From Desulfobacterales bacterium (GTDB taxonomy: Bacteria; Desulfobacterota; Desulfobacteria; Desulfobacterales; JAEINQ01), in the NCBI GenBank assembly GCA_016342285.1, contig JAEINQ010000001.1:124001-188000 (forward strand): 64,000 nucleotides of DNA, read 5' to 3'. Made by a program: the position numbers and the translations under genes. Shown piece after piece: positions 1 through 8,572 of this stretch (positions within the stretch are counted from its first letter, which is position 1; each line of letters starts with the position of its first letter). Below the pieces are notes generated by a model. It saw only the letters and a program-made list of their open reading frames with translations. It did not search any database and was not told the origin of the DNA.

Positions 1-912
1 GGAAATATCGAAATCCTGGACCTCTTCGGCACCGACGCGCAGAAGGAAAAATACTTGCGTCCCCTGGTGGAAGGAAAAATTCGAAGCTGCTTTTCCATGA
101 CCGAAGTGGACATGCCCGGCTCCAATCCGGTGATGCTGGAGACCACGGCGGTTGCAGATGGCGACGACTACGTCATCAACGGTCAGAAGTGGTATTCTTC
201 GTCTGCCGACGGCGCCGAGTTCGCCATTGTCATGGCCGTGACCAATCCCGAAGCCCCGGCGTATCTGCAGTCGAGCATGATTATCGTCCCTACCAACACG
301 CCCGGTTTCAATCTGGTACGTAACATTCCGGTCATGGGGCACAGCGGCGACGATTACTTCAGCCATGCCGAAATTCTCTACCAGTCCTGCCGGGTGCCGA
401 AGGAAAATCTTCTCGGACCCGAAGGCCACGGGTTTGTCATCGCCCAAGAGCGGCTCGGCCCCGGCCGGATTCACCACTGCATGCGCTGGATCGGCATCTG
501 CAACCGGGCCTTTGACCTCATGTGCGCCCGGGCCGTGGCCCGAACCATCGCACCGGGGAAAAAGCTGTCCACCAAGCAGATCGTTCAGGCCTGGATCGCC
601 GAGAGTGCCGCCGATATTCAGGCCGCCCGCCTCATGGTCCTGCACGCGGCATGGATGATCGAAAACGTCGGGGCCAAGGAAGCACGAAAGGAGATCTCGC
701 TGATCAAATTCCAGGTGGCGGGCGTGATGCAACAAGTCATCGACCGGGCCCTCCAGGTTCACGGCGGGCTGGGCATGACCGACGATACGATCCTGGCCTT
801 TCTCTATCGTCATGAACGGGCCGCCCGCATCTACGATGGTGCCGACGAGGTCCACAAGGTATCCGTGGCCCGTCGGATTCTGCGTGATTATGAAGGAAAA
901 GTGGTAAGGTAG
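1..912 (+). CDS. Acyl-CoA dehydrogenase, C-terminal part (gene starts before the window)
   Basis: The reading frame is open from base 1, so the gene is truncated by the window edge and about 303 codons remain. It would oxidise an acyl-CoA at the alpha-beta position using FAD. The visible part has the mid-domain substrate and FAD signature CFSMTEVDMPGSNP, the GQKWYSSSADGAEF stretch typical of ACAD10/11-like dehydrogenases, and the C-terminal helical domain with QVHGGLGMTDDT and the RIYDGADEVHK motif. A phosphotransferase-family gene lies about 900 bp downstream. In the ACAD10/11 family these two domains occur fused or adjacent, which supports a role in breakdown of a hydroxy- or branched acyl-CoA. 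The exact substrate cannot be read from sequence. Confidence 0.93.
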   Translation, partial: GNIEILDLFGTDAQKEKYLRPLVEGKIRSCFSMTEVDMPGSNPVMLETTAVADGDDYVINGQKWYSSSADGAEFAIVMAVTNPEAPAYLQSSMIIVPTNTPGFNLVRNIPVMGHSGDDYFSHAEILYQSCRVPKENLLGPEGHGFVIAQERLGPGRIHHCMRWIGICNRAFDLMCARAVARTIAPGKKLSTKQIVQAWIAESAADIQAARLMVLHAAWMIENVGAKEARKEISLIKFQVAGVMQQVIDRALQVHGGLGMTDDTILAFLYRHERAARIYDGADEVHKVSVARRILRDYEGKVVR

Positions 913-963
913 GCCGGTGTTGATTTTTGCGAAAATAGATAGGTTCGGCATGCACAGGTGATT

Positions 964-1042
964 GTGTTTTGTTTTTGGTGTTTCGTGTTTGGGCATATGG
1001 GAAAAGGGTTGAACAAAACACAAAATACGAAACACAAAATAT
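964..1042. repeat. Imperfect inverted repeat in the intergenic gap
   Basis: The gap between the dehydrogenase and the TetR gene holds an imperfect inverted repeat built on GTGTTTCGT (978-986) and ACGAAACAC (1027-1035), with T-rich and A-rich flanks that also partly pair. The following text (about 1055-1082) contains two close copies of a TTGAAC word. It could act as a bidirectional terminator or be a decayed repeat. No gene is visible here. Confidence 0.5.
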
Positions 1043-1088
1043 GTTACCCGACTTTGAACATTGAACCCGAAACGTTGAACTTGTTTCC

Positions 1089-1784
1089 ATGAATTTTGCC
1101 GAGTTTAAAAAGCAGGTCGATCTTTCCAAGAAGGCCCTTTGCCAGGAGGTGTTTGCCGAAAACCGGGAACGCATCCGGATCAAGAAAGAGGCCACCGTTG
1201 TCAAAAATCTGGAAAAGATCTTCAGTGCCACCTTGAAGATCAGCAACAAGAAGGGCTTTCAGGCCATGAGCATGCGCGACCTGAGCCGGGAGACCGGCAT
1301 GAGCATGGGTGCCCTCTATGCGTATTTTCCCGGCAAGGAGGAACTGGTGGCCATGCTCCAGCGCCAGCGCCGGAGCGTCACTCAACGTATTTTCGAGGAG
1401 CGGATTGCCGCGGAGCCGGATCCGCCCAAACGACTTGAGTCCGCGGTCCGGACCCATCTCTATCTGAGCGAGGCCATGCAGCCATGGTTTTACTTCTCTT
1501 TTATGGAAGCCAAGAACCTAGCCGCCGAAGAACAGGAGAAAGCAGTACTGAGTGAGCGGTATACCGAAGGCGTCTTTGCCGATATTCTCCAAGACGGCCA
1601 ACAGCTGGGGGCCTTTCGGAAAATCGACGCCCGGCTCCTGGCCAGCATCATCAAATCCATGCTTCAGGACTGGTATCTCAAGCGTGGAAAATACGCCCGG
1701 CGAAACGTCAGTGTGGATCGCTATGCCGAATTTATCCTGGGGTTCATACGAGCCTATTTAGAAGTAAAAAATCCTGACCCATAG
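1089..1784 (+). CDS. TetR-family transcriptional regulator
   Basis: A 231-residue protein with a TetR-type helix-turn-helix near residues 35-80: the segment around SMRDLSRETGMSMGALYAYF matches the recognition-helix pattern of the family. The rest is a helical ligand-binding domain without recognisable specificity. The N-terminal 30 residues before the HTH are longer than usual and basic, so a later start is possible, but no better start is obvious. It sits between an acyl-CoA dehydrogenase and an ACAD10-like phosphotransferase in the same direction and is a plausible local repressor responding to an acyl-CoA. The last codons and the stop overlap a dispersed repeat (from about 1777), so the natural C-terminus may have been replaced. 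Confidence 0.9.
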   Translation: MNFAEFKKQVDLSKKALCQEVFAENRERIRIKKEATVVKNLEKIFSATLKISNKKGFQAMSMRDLSRETGMSMGALYAYFPGKEELVAMLQRQRRSVTQRIFEERIAAEPDPPKRLESAVRTHLYLSEAMQPWFYFSFMEAKNLAAEEQEKAVLSERYTEGVFADILQDGQQLGAFRKIDARLLASIIKSMLQDWYLKRGKYARRNVSVDRYAEFILGFIRAYLEVKNPDP

Positions 1785-1812
1785 GACGTGGATTCCTACT
1801 TTGAATTGAATG
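1777..1812 (+). repeat. Fragment of the TTTAGGCA-family repeat (terminal segment)
   Basis: This segment, with the core GGACGTGGATTCCTACTT, matches the end of the larger repeats at 45.19-45.23 kb (plus) and 59.94-59.98 kb (minus). A more diverged copy is at 55.02-55.06 kb (minus). Here it begins inside the last codons of the TetR gene and provides its TAG stop. Confidence 0.75.
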
Positions 1813-1822
1813 GAGAAAACCC

Positions 1823-2890
1823 ATGACACTGACTGACCAGGCCAGAGAGGTCCGCAACGGCGAAGCCCTGGATGCCGGTCGCATCCTCGACTTTTTACTC
1901 GAACATGTGCCTGAATTAAGTGGTGAGATCACCATCGGGCAATTCCCCGGCGGTTACTCCAACCTGACCTACCTGATTCAGGTCGGCGACCAGGCGTTGG
2001 TGCTGCGTCGCCCGCCCATCGGCACCAAGGCGGCCACCGCCCACGACATGCACCGCGAGTTTCGAATCCTAAAGGCCGTACGCCCGGTCTTTCCCTACTG
2101 CCCCGAGCCGCTGGTCCACTGCGACGACCTGTCCATCATGGGCAGCGAGTTCTACGTGATGAAACGCATCGAAGGGATTATTCTTCGGCGGCAGATGCCC
2201 GACGGCCTGAGCTTTTCCCCGGACCAGGCAACCCGGCTCGGCCAAAACCTGCTCGATGTTCATCTGGCGCTTCACCAGATCGACATCGACCGGGCCTGCC
2301 TCGGCCAATTGGGAAAACCCGAGGGATATGTGCGCCGCCAGGTGGAAGGGTGGAGCCGGCGGTACCGAAACGCCAAAACCTCAGATGCGCCCGATTGTGA
2401 ATCAATCATGGCCTGGATCGCGGAAAAGATGCCGCCGGACACGGACCGGCCGACCCTGATCCACAACGATTTCCGGCTGGATAACGTGGTGCTCGACCCC
2501 AAGAATCCCATGGACATTATCGGTGTGCTGGACTGGGAAATGGCCACCATCGGCGATCCGCTCATGGATCTGGGCAACTCCCTGGCCTACTGGGTCCAGG
2601 CCGACGACCCCGAGGAATTCCAACTCATGCACATGATGCCCGCCGACATGCAGGGGGCCATGACCCGAAAAGAGTTGATCCAACGATACAAGGAAAAATC
2701 GGACCGGCCCATGGACCAAATGGATTTTTATTTCTGCTTCGGCCTGTTCCGACTGGCCGTCATCGCCCAGCAGATCTACTATCGGTACTACCACGGACAA
2801 ACCAAGGACGAACGCTTTGCCATGCTGATCTTTGGGGTCCATGCCCTGGAAAAGGCCGCCAGGCGCGTCATTGAAACCGGCTGGATCTGA
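1823..2890 (+). CDS. Phosphotransferase family protein (aminoglycoside-phosphotransferase fold, ACAD10-like)
   Basis: A 355-residue APH/choline-kinase-fold protein. It has the N-lobe glycine loop (GGYSNLTYLI, near residue 43), the catalytic loop LIHNDFRLDNVVLD and the metal-binding GVLDWEMATIGDPLMDLGN. These are the signatures of the family that in ACAD10/11 proteins phosphorylates 4-hydroxyacyl-CoAs before elimination by the dehydrogenase domain. The dehydrogenase gene lies upstream in the same direction, so the two probably cooperate. That pairing is inference from family knowledge and neighbourhood. Confidence 0.9.
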   Translation: MTLTDQAREVRNGEALDAGRILDFLLEHVPELSGEITIGQFPGGYSNLTYLIQVGDQALVLRRPPIGTKAATAHDMHREFRILKAVRPVFPYCPEPLVHCDDLSIMGSEFYVMKRIEGIILRRQMPDGLSFSPDQATRLGQNLLDVHLALHQIDIDRACLGQLGKPEGYVRRQVEGWSRRYRNAKTSDAPDCESIMAWIAEKMPPDTDRPTLIHNDFRLDNVVLDPKNPMDIIGVLDWEMATIGDPLMDLGNSLAYWVQADDPEEFQLMHMMPADMQGAMTRKELIQRYKEKSDRPMDQMDFYFCFGLFRLAVIAQQIYYRYYHGQTKDERFAMLIFGVHALEKAARRVIETGWI

Positions 2891-2923
2891 CACCGCGCCC
2901 ATTCAGCAAACGGACGGGTTATA

Positions 2924-2992
2924 GGGATTGTCATATTTCCGTTTCGTTTCAGGTGATTTTCAACCTGTTCAATAAGATCGACATTATATGAT
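2924..2992 (+). repeat. MITE-like element, copy A (right end missing)
   Basis: This begins with GGGATTGTCA and is nearly identical for about 60 bp to the copy at 56.62 kb, with a few substitutions. The 56.62 kb copy ends in the reverse complement TGACAATCCC. Copy A has no such right end, so it is truncated or diverged. It lies in the 236-bp gap between the phosphotransferase and hydrolase genes, which otherwise shows no gene. Confidence 0.7.
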
Positions 2993-3126
2993 TTTAAAAC
3001 GTCTTTCTGGAAGAGTCAGGTCATAGTATCTATAAAACCGGGTGAAACCGTATTGACCTGAACGGGACAAAAAGCTACCCTGTCGCTTCTTGATTACCCG
3101 TTTCGACCGAATCCCCGGAGGTCACC

Positions 3127-4143
3127 ATGCGCCAGTCCGGCAACCGATGTGGCCTGTTGCCCGTTGTTCTTTGCATTCTCTTGTTTCTGTTCATCCTTTC
3201 CGGCTGCGGCCTCTTCGTTGCGAAACTGCCCAGCGGACAGGTCCCTCATCCTGCCCCGGAAAACCGGTTTGTCACCATCGACGGGGTCCGCTTCCATTAC
3301 GAATCCTATCCCGGAACGGGTAAAACCATCGTCTTGCTGCACGGATTCGGCTCATCCACCTATACCTGGAAAGAGGTGATTCCCCAATTGCGGATGGACG
3401 GCTACCGGGTCCTGGCCCTGGACATGAAGGGGTTCGGGTGGTCGGACAAGCCCGCAGGCGCGGACTACTCGCCCAAAGCCCTTATGGAAGAGGTTAACGC
3501 CTGGATGGAGCGGATGGGGCTTGAAGGGGTCACCTTCGTGGGCAATTCCCTGGGCGGGGCCATCGGGCTGATGCTGGCCATGGACCACCCCGAGCGCATG
3601 GAGCGGCTCGTCCTCATTGATTCGGGCGGGTACCCCATCACAAAGCCGCTGATTATTCAAATCGGCGCACTTCCCCTTATCCGAGACGTGGCTAAGCTAT
3701 TCTTCGGCCGATGGCTGATCCGGGCCAACATGAACCGGGTCTTCTTTGACCGCAGCCGGGTCACGCCGGAACGGGTGGCGGCCTATTTTGACCGCATGCG
3801 AACCACTGGCGCCCTTGAGGCCCAGATGGCCCTGTCGGCAGCCATCGATGAGCAATTCGCCGCCGGGTATATCCAACGCATTCCTCAAATCCGCATCCCG
3901 ACCCTGATCCTCTGGGGTGAAAACGACGCCTGGATTCCCCTGGCCAACGGCCGGCGCTTCCACGGGGAGATTCCCGACAGCCGACTGGTGGTCATTCCCC
4001 GCTGTGGCCACGTACCCCAGGAAGAGGCCCCAAAGATCGTCTCCCGTTCCCTTTCGGCCTTTGCCGCCGACCGCCCTCTGCCGCAACCCCTTGAAATCCT
4101 AGTAAACGACGCATCCTTGCCATCTCCCCGAAAGGCCCCGTGA
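3127..4143 (+). CDS. Alpha/beta-hydrolase, predicted lipoprotein
   Basis: A 338-residue alpha/beta-fold hydrolase with a lipoprotein signal: a hydrophobic stretch at residues 9-24 is followed by the lipobox LSGC with Cys at about 27, so it should be membrane-anchored outside the cytoplasm. The oxyanion region is IVLLHGFGSS, the nucleophile elbow is GNSLGG (Ser near 140), the acid is in LILWGENDAW and the catalytic His is in RCGHVPQEE. The ester or epoxide substrate is unknown. Its stop codon overlaps the start of the following kinase gene (TGATG), so the two are probably translationally coupled. Confidence 0.93.
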   Translation: MRQSGNRCGLLPVVLCILLFLFILSGCGLFVAKLPSGQVPHPAPENRFVTIDGVRFHYESYPGTGKTIVLLHGFGSSTYTWKEVIPQLRMDGYRVLALDMKGFGWSDKPAGADYSPKALMEEVNAWMERMGLEGVTFVGNSLGGAIGLMLAMDHPERMERLVLIDSGGYPITKPLIIQIGALPLIRDVAKLFFGRWLIRANMNRVFFDRSRVTPERVAAYFDRMRTTGALEAQMALSAAIDEQFAAGYIQRIPQIRIPTLILWGENDAWIPLANGRRFHGEIPDSRLVVIPRCGHVPQEEAPKIVSRSLSAFAADRPLPQPLEILVNDASLPSPRKAP

Positions 4144-6314
4144 TGGAAAAAGACTTACGCATCCTGGTCATTGATGACGACCCCCAGATTCAGCTATTGC
4201 TGGTTCGCATGCTCACATCGGCCGGTTACGAAACCCATCGCGCCACCCATGGGGAAGAAGGCATCCGGCTGGCGATGGAGATTGAACCCACACTGATTCT
4301 CCTGGACATGGTCTTACCGGACATTGATGGTGAAATCGTATGCCGGCGTATCAAGGAAACCCCGTCGCTTGCCGGAACCATCATTATCATTCTCTCCGGA
4401 CTCAAAACTTCTTCAGACCATCAGGCCAGCGCTCTGGAGGCCGGGGCAGACGGATTCATGGTCAAGCCGATTCACCGACGGGAGCTTTTGGCACGGATTC
4501 AGGCCATTTTTCGTATCAAGCGCATGGAAGATGAACTTCGCGCCCAGCGCGATGCCCTGGAAGCGACCAACCAGATCCTCACCGAAACGATCTCCCAGCG
4601 CACCCAGGTGGAAGAATCGCTACGCAAGACCCAGAATGAACTGGAATCGAGGGTAAAGGCGCGCACCGAAGCGCTGGGCGCCGCCGTGGTGCAACTGGAG
4701 CATGAAATCGAAGAACGCAAACGGACCGAAAGGGAGCTTCGCCTGAGTGAAAACCGCTTTCGGACCACCTTCGAGCTTGCTCCGGTCGGACTGATCAATA
4801 CGGCCCCCGACGGCCGGCTGTTGCGGGTCAACCAGCGTTTTGCCAACTTCACGGGATATTCGGAAAAAGAACTGCTGGGAATGACCTTTGGCGACGTGAC
4901 CCATCCAGACGACCTGGCCGAGGCCCTAGAATACCGCACCCGCCTGCTCAACGGCGAAATTCAGACCTATTCCCTGGAAAAGCGCTACATCCGAAAGACC
5001 GGGGCCGCGGTATGGGCAAACATAACGGTAACGATGCTTCGTGACGAGGCCGGCCAAGCCCAATACACCATTACCGTCATCGAAGATATCTCCCAGCGCA
5101 AACAAACCGAGGCATCCATTCAACGCAATTACGACATTCAGGGTGTCATCAACGCCCTGTTGACCCTTTCCCTGAGCGACACGGATCTGGAGGCCATGCT
5201 CAGCCGGGCCCTGGACCGCATCGTGGCGATCCCCTGGCTGACCTTTGAATCCATGGGCGGTATTTTCTTAAAGGAAGATGGCGCCGACAGCCTGGTTCTA
5301 AAGGCTCACAACCGAATGCCGGAGCAACTGCTGATATCCTGCGGTGAGGTCCCTTTCGGCGAATGCCTTTGCGGACGGGCGGCTGAGAGAAGAGAAATCG
5401 TTTTTTCCGATCGAATCGATCATTCCCATCATCGAACCTATGCCGGCATAACGCCCTACGGACACTATTGTGTCCCGATTCTGGCGGAAGAAAAGGTTCT
5501 CGGCGTGATCGTGCTCTTTCTTCAGGAGGATTTCCAGCGCAGCCATCGGGCCGAAGAATTTCTCGGCACCGTCTCCAACACCCTTGCCGGCATCATTCAG
5601 CGGAAACGGGCCGAGGAAGCCCTCCGCAAGGCCCACAAGGGCCTGTCCCGCGCCCACAACCAACGAAAGTTCCTTTCCAAGCGACTGATCGATCTGCTGG
5701 AAAAAAACCGTCACCAGATCGCCATGGAACTCCACGATCATATCGGCCAGACCCTGACGTCATGTAAAATCAACCTGGAAATGATCCATGACCGAATCGG
5801 TGCCCAGTCGCCCGATTTGGGCGCTCAGGTTGAAAACGCCAAGGGCAAGGTGATCCAGGCGATGAAAGACATCAAGGAAATATCCCACGGCCTCAAGCCG
5901 GCCATGCTCGATGCCCTCGGCCTGATCCCTTCCCTGCGTTACCTGTTCAATGAAATTCGCCAGGATTCGGGCATCGACATCAGGTTCTTCAGCCAGGGGC
6001 TCCCCGAACGGTTTGACCGGGGAAAGGAGTTGGCCATTTTCCGAATCACCCAAGAGGCGCTGCACAACATCCAAAAACACGCCACCGCCCAGAACATCTT
6101 CGTCAACCTGGTCCGCAAGGACAATCTGCTCTCCCTGAGTATCGAAGACGACGGCATCGGTTTCGACCGGGACAGCGCCATGCAGATGCGCGGCGGACAC
6201 GGTCCTCTGGGGCTGGTCTTCATGCAGGAGCGGACCATTCAACTCGACGGCGAATTCACCATCGACGCCAAGCCGGGGGAGGGCACCCTTATTCTGGTGG
6301 AAATCCCCATTTGA
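4143..6314 (+). CDS. Hybrid sensor histidine kinase: REC-PAS-GAF-HisKA_3-HATPase (NarX/DegS type)
   Basis: A cytosolic kinase of 723 residues with no membrane segment. Domains in order: an N-terminal receiver (acidic VIDDDP, phospho-acceptor Asp near 55 in LLDMVLPD, Lys in MVKPIHR), a coiled coil, a PAS domain (about 205-320), a GAF domain (about 335-490), a HisKA_3 dimerisation domain with the phospho-His in AMELHDHIGQT (about 520), and a C-terminal ATPase with DDGIGFD. HisKA_3 kinases normally pair with LuxR-type regulators, but none is encoded next door. The ATG at 4143 is chosen over the GTG at 4140 because it overlaps the hydrolase stop by one base. Confidence 0.93.
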   Translation: MEKDLRILVIDDDPQIQLLLVRMLTSAGYETHRATHGEEGIRLAMEIEPTLILLDMVLPDIDGEIVCRRIKETPSLAGTIIIILSGLKTSSDHQASALEAGADGFMVKPIHRRELLARIQAIFRIKRMEDELRAQRDALEATNQILTETISQRTQVEESLRKTQNELESRVKARTEALGAAVVQLEHEIEERKRTERELRLSENRFRTTFELAPVGLINTAPDGRLLRVNQRFANFTGYSEKELLGMTFGDVTHPDDLAEALEYRTRLLNGEIQTYSLEKRYIRKTGAAVWANITVTMLRDEAGQAQYTITVIEDISQRKQTEASIQRNYDIQGVINALLTLSLSDTDLEAMLSRALDRIVAIPWLTFESMGGIFLKEDGADSLVLKAHNRMPEQLLISCGEVPFGECLCGRAAERREIVFSDRIDHSHHRTYAGITPYGHYCVPILAEEKVLGVIVLFLQEDFQRSHRAEEFLGTVSNTLAGIIQRKRAEEALRKAHKGLSRAHNQRKFLSKRLIDLLEKNRHQIAMELHDHIGQTLTSCKINLEMIHDRIGAQSPDLGAQVENAKGKVIQAMKDIKEISHGLKPAMLDALGLIPSLRYLFNEIRQDSGIDIRFFSQGLPERFDRGKELAIFRITQEALHNIQKHATAQNIFVNLVRKDNLLSLSIEDDGIGFDRDSAMQMRGGHGPLGLVFMQERTIQLDGEFTIDAKPGEGTLILVEIPI

Positions 6315-6365
6315 AGCCGGAAGGCCGGACAGGCCTCACAAAAGCACCGGCTGCGTCAGATGCCG

Positions 6366-7007
6366 TCAGAAGACATAGACAAATTTGAACCAGTTGGACA
6401 CGCCCTCCGAGCGGTTCTTGACCGCCGTCTCCCACTGACTTTTCAAGATGAAGGACATGTTTTTGTAATTGAACTTGACGGCCGGGCCGGCGGCCAGCAC
6501 CTGCCCTTTCTGGTCGGCCGCATCCGTACCGTTGATTTCGTCCTCGGTCACCTGGCGGTAGTAGTAGCCGTTGAGGCCGACTTCCCAGGCCGGGGATAGG
6601 TTGTAACCGAAGGCGTAGTCAAAATGGAACTCCTGGCCCGGTTTCAGGTCCGAGATAAGTCCGGTGTTCGGATTCAGATAGTCGTCGTTGGTGGTGCTGA
6701 TGTCGTACATGAACTTGAAGGAAACATCGAAGGGGCCGTTGAGATAGGTCACGGCAAAGATCGGCTCAACGGTCCAGACGTTGTTGCCGGGATTGATCGG
6801 TTCTTTGGCGGCGTCATATTTGCCTGTGGGGACATAGATGTCTACCCCGGTCACCCAGTGAACGTGTTCGCTGTGCCAGGCCAAAATAAAGGGATCGATG
6901 ATGATGTCGCCCAAGCCGCTGCGCGAGTCGCTCATGGCAGTGAAGCCCGGACCAAAATCGAAGTCCATTTTTATCCAATCGGGAGATGGCGATTGGATAA
7001 AACACAT
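6366..7007 (-). pseudogene. MetA-pathway-of-phenol-degradation (SphA/COG4313) outer-membrane protein, 5'-truncated
   Basis: The 213 residues match the C-terminal two thirds of the phenol-meta-pathway transporter family: an amphipathic beta-strand-rich sequence, the GDIIIDPFILAWH region, alternating aromatic strands and a C-terminal Phe (KFVYVF). There is no signal peptide. An in-frame TGA lies directly before the first Met, and the family is normally nearer 300 residues. It is therefore probably a 5'-deleted remnant. The sequence upstream is a dispersed hairpin repeat and an aldehyde-dehydrogenase scrap, which fits a rearrangement at the edge of the accessory region. Confidence 0.7.
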
Positions 7008-7052
7008 TCACTGACGGTAGGAACAGGTCTGTGCCACGAAGTGGCTGAGCGC

Positions 7053-7086
7053 TTATTGATTGCCGCCGTCTCCCGGCAATCAATAA
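7053..7086 (+). repeat. Hairpin repeat with loop CCGTCTCC, copy 1
   Basis: A perfect 13-bp stem (TTATTGATTGCCG with its complement) encloses the 8-nt loop CCGTCTCC. A CTCTGTG-rich tail follows at about 7095-7122. The same loop on three different stems occurs at 33.25-33.57 kb. Confidence 0.85.
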
Positions 7087-7254
7087 AAAGAAATTCTCTG
7101 TGAACTCGGTGACTCTGTGGTGATTCGAATAAAATACGGTATCGTACTTATGAATACGTGTGCTTAGGCAAATGAAACATACCGATGAACCTATCAAATT
7201 GCCAAGACAAAAAAATGTGGGAAGGCTCTTGCCGATTCACTCAAAACTGCGACG

Positions 7255-7380
7255 CTCGGCCTTCGAGGCCATGGAAGACGGCATAATGGGCAGCAAGGAG
7301 GTGTTTCTGGCTTGTGTCGAAGCGCCTTTAGGCGGGATCAAGGAAAGCGGCATGGGGAGAGAAGGCGGGTCGTTGGGGAT
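7255..7380 (+). pseudogene. Aldehyde dehydrogenase C-terminal remnant
   Basis: A short in-frame stretch reads VEAPLGGIKESGMGREGG, the conserved C-terminal signature of NAD(P)-aldehyde dehydrogenases of the succinate-semialdehyde type. The catalytic Cys, NAD-binding and oligomerisation parts are absent, so this is only a scrap. The flanking residues do not align to the family. Confidence 0.7.
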
Positions 7381-7407
7381 TCGAATTCACATGGGCCATA
7401 ACGGATC

Positions 7408-7785
7408 CTATACGCTTAGAACCGGAATATCGTATTTTCGGAAAATATCGTCGTGGGTGATAAGGGTCAGGCCTTCGGTGGCGGCTTGGGCGACAAGCAT
7501 ACGATCAAAGGGGTCTCTGTGGTGCAACGGCAGGTCGCCGACGGCATAGGCATGATCGGGAGAAACGGAAAGCAATTCGAACCCCTGCTGGTGAACGACA
7601 CGGTAAAAATTCGATGCAATCTTCAGCTTTCCCAGGGCCTGTTTGATTCGGATTTCCCAAATGACCACCGCACTGACAACCACCAGATTACCGACATCGG
7701 CGATTGCTGATCTTTCAGACTCGGTCAGTTTCGGATCGTCGGCCAGCCACCAAAGCAGGATGTGGGTGTCCATAAGAAGATTCAT
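7408..7785 (-). CDS. Type II toxin, PIN domain (VapC-like), partner of a Phd-type antitoxin
   Basis: A 125-residue PIN-domain ribonuclease. It has the first acidic residue in LLMDTHILLWWL, the conserved Glu in VSAVVIWEIRIK, and the paired acids in HHRDPFDRMLVAQA. The Thr/His-Asp of TLITHDDIFRKY completes the fold. It is the second gene of a two-gene operon: its ATG overlaps the antitoxin stop by 4 bp. This subgroup, with LLWWL after the first Asp, typically pairs with Phd/YefM antitoxins, as here. Confidence 0.93.
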   Translation of the reverse strand: MNLLMDTHILLWWLADDPKLTESERSAIADVGNLVVVSAVVIWEIRIKQALGKLKIASNFYRVVHQQGFELLSVSPDHAYAVGDLPLHHRDPFDRMLVAQAATEGLTLITHDDIFRKYDIPVLSV

Positions 7786-8021
7786 TCGTCCACCACCCCG
7801 AACGCCGAGGCCAGGTCTTCGGGTAACCTGTCAAAATCGTCTGCTATTTCAATCTTGCCCTTCAATGCGCCGGGTTTTCGTGGTTTCCGGCTATTTTCGT
7901 AGCGGACCAGCCGGGCCACGGGCTTTCCTGCCTTGCCGATAATGACATCTTCTCCGCCAAGAACCTTTTCGATCAGCGCCGATAACTGGGCCTTGGCTTC
8001 TGAAATATTGGTAATCTGCAT
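7782..8021 (-). CDS. Type II antitoxin, Phd/YefM family
   Basis: A 79-residue protein starting with MQITNISEAKAQLSALIEKV, the standard Phd/YefM N-terminal DNA-binding fold, followed by the GEDVIIGKAGKPVARLV beta hairpin. The C-terminal tail, which would bind the toxin, ends four bases into the PIN gene. It should neutralise the downstream PIN RNase and autorepress the operon. A TCTGG-repeat tract lies upstream at 8078-8095. Confidence 0.93.
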   Translation of the reverse strand: MQITNISEAKAQLSALIEKVLGGEDVIIGKAGKPVARLVRYENSRKPRKPGALKGKIEIADDFDRLPEDLASAFGVVDE

Positions 8022-8075
8022 CGAACCACCTCCAGTTGTCCATCAGGCGTTGCATGGGTTGAACCATACATAGTC

Positions 8076-8099
8076 TGACCAGACCAGACCAGATTGTCA
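8076..8099 (-). promoter_or_regulatory. Candidate -35 and tandem TCTGG operator before the Phd/PIN operon
   Basis: On the minus strand a TTGACA (8094-8099) is followed by three tandem TCTGG units. The repeated pentamer lies where the antitoxin would be expected to bind. No clean -10 at 16-18 bp is visible, so the promoter assignment is weak and the repeat is the firmer observation. Confidence 0.4.
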
Positions 8100-8262
8100 A
8101 GACGTCTCTTTTTGATTTTCAGTTCACGGCAAACACGGTATTGGGTCCTTTTGCCTGTACCGATCCCCACTGAAACTGGATGAAGGAAATTGGCTTGGAA
8201 AGGCAATGATGCGATCCTTTTTTGACACCAATGTACTGGTTCATTGAATTTCCCATTTTATC

Positions 8263-8299
8263 TTGACAAGGAAGCTGGTGATATATACTTGTTGATATA
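8263..8299 (+). promoter_or_regulatory. Candidate promoter and operator of the vapBC operon
   Basis: TTGACA (8263-8268) and TATACT (8284-8289) have a short 15-bp spacing. Two direct TGATATA repeats (8279-8285 and 8293-8299) overlap the -10 region and are natural candidates for antitoxin binding sites. Confidence 0.5.
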
Positions 8300-8323
8300 A
8301 ACTATTCTCAGAAAGGTTCAATC

Positions 8324-8572
8324 ATGGAAACCGCCAAATTATTTGTCAACGGTCGGAGCCAGGCTGTTCGTTTGCCTAAGGCATATCGGTTCGAAGGAAA
8401 GGAAGTCTATATCAAGAAAACGCCGGAAGGGGTGCTCCTGATCCCCAAGGACCGGACCGCTTGGGATGTCTGGGAAAAAAGCCTGATGGCACACGACGAG
8501 CCATTTATGACGAGTCGGAACCAGCCCTGCAAGCAGCAGGAAAGGGATGGGCTGGATGAGATATTTGATTGA
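8324..8572 (+). CDS. vapB: VapB-type antitoxin (AbrB/SpoVT fold)
   Basis: An 82-residue protein. The N-terminal AKLFVNGRSQAVRLPKAYRF is the classic VapB swapped-hairpin DNA-binding fold, and the C-terminal half is the flexible toxin-binding tail. An AAAGG ribosome site precedes the ATG. The gene overlaps the start of the downstream PIN toxin, as usual for vapBC. Direct repeats at -25 to -45 are likely operator sites. Confidence 0.93.
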   Translation: METAKLFVNGRSQAVRLPKAYRFEGKEVYIKKTPEGVLLIPKDRTAWDVWEKSLMAHDEPFMTSRNQPCKQQERDGLDEIFD

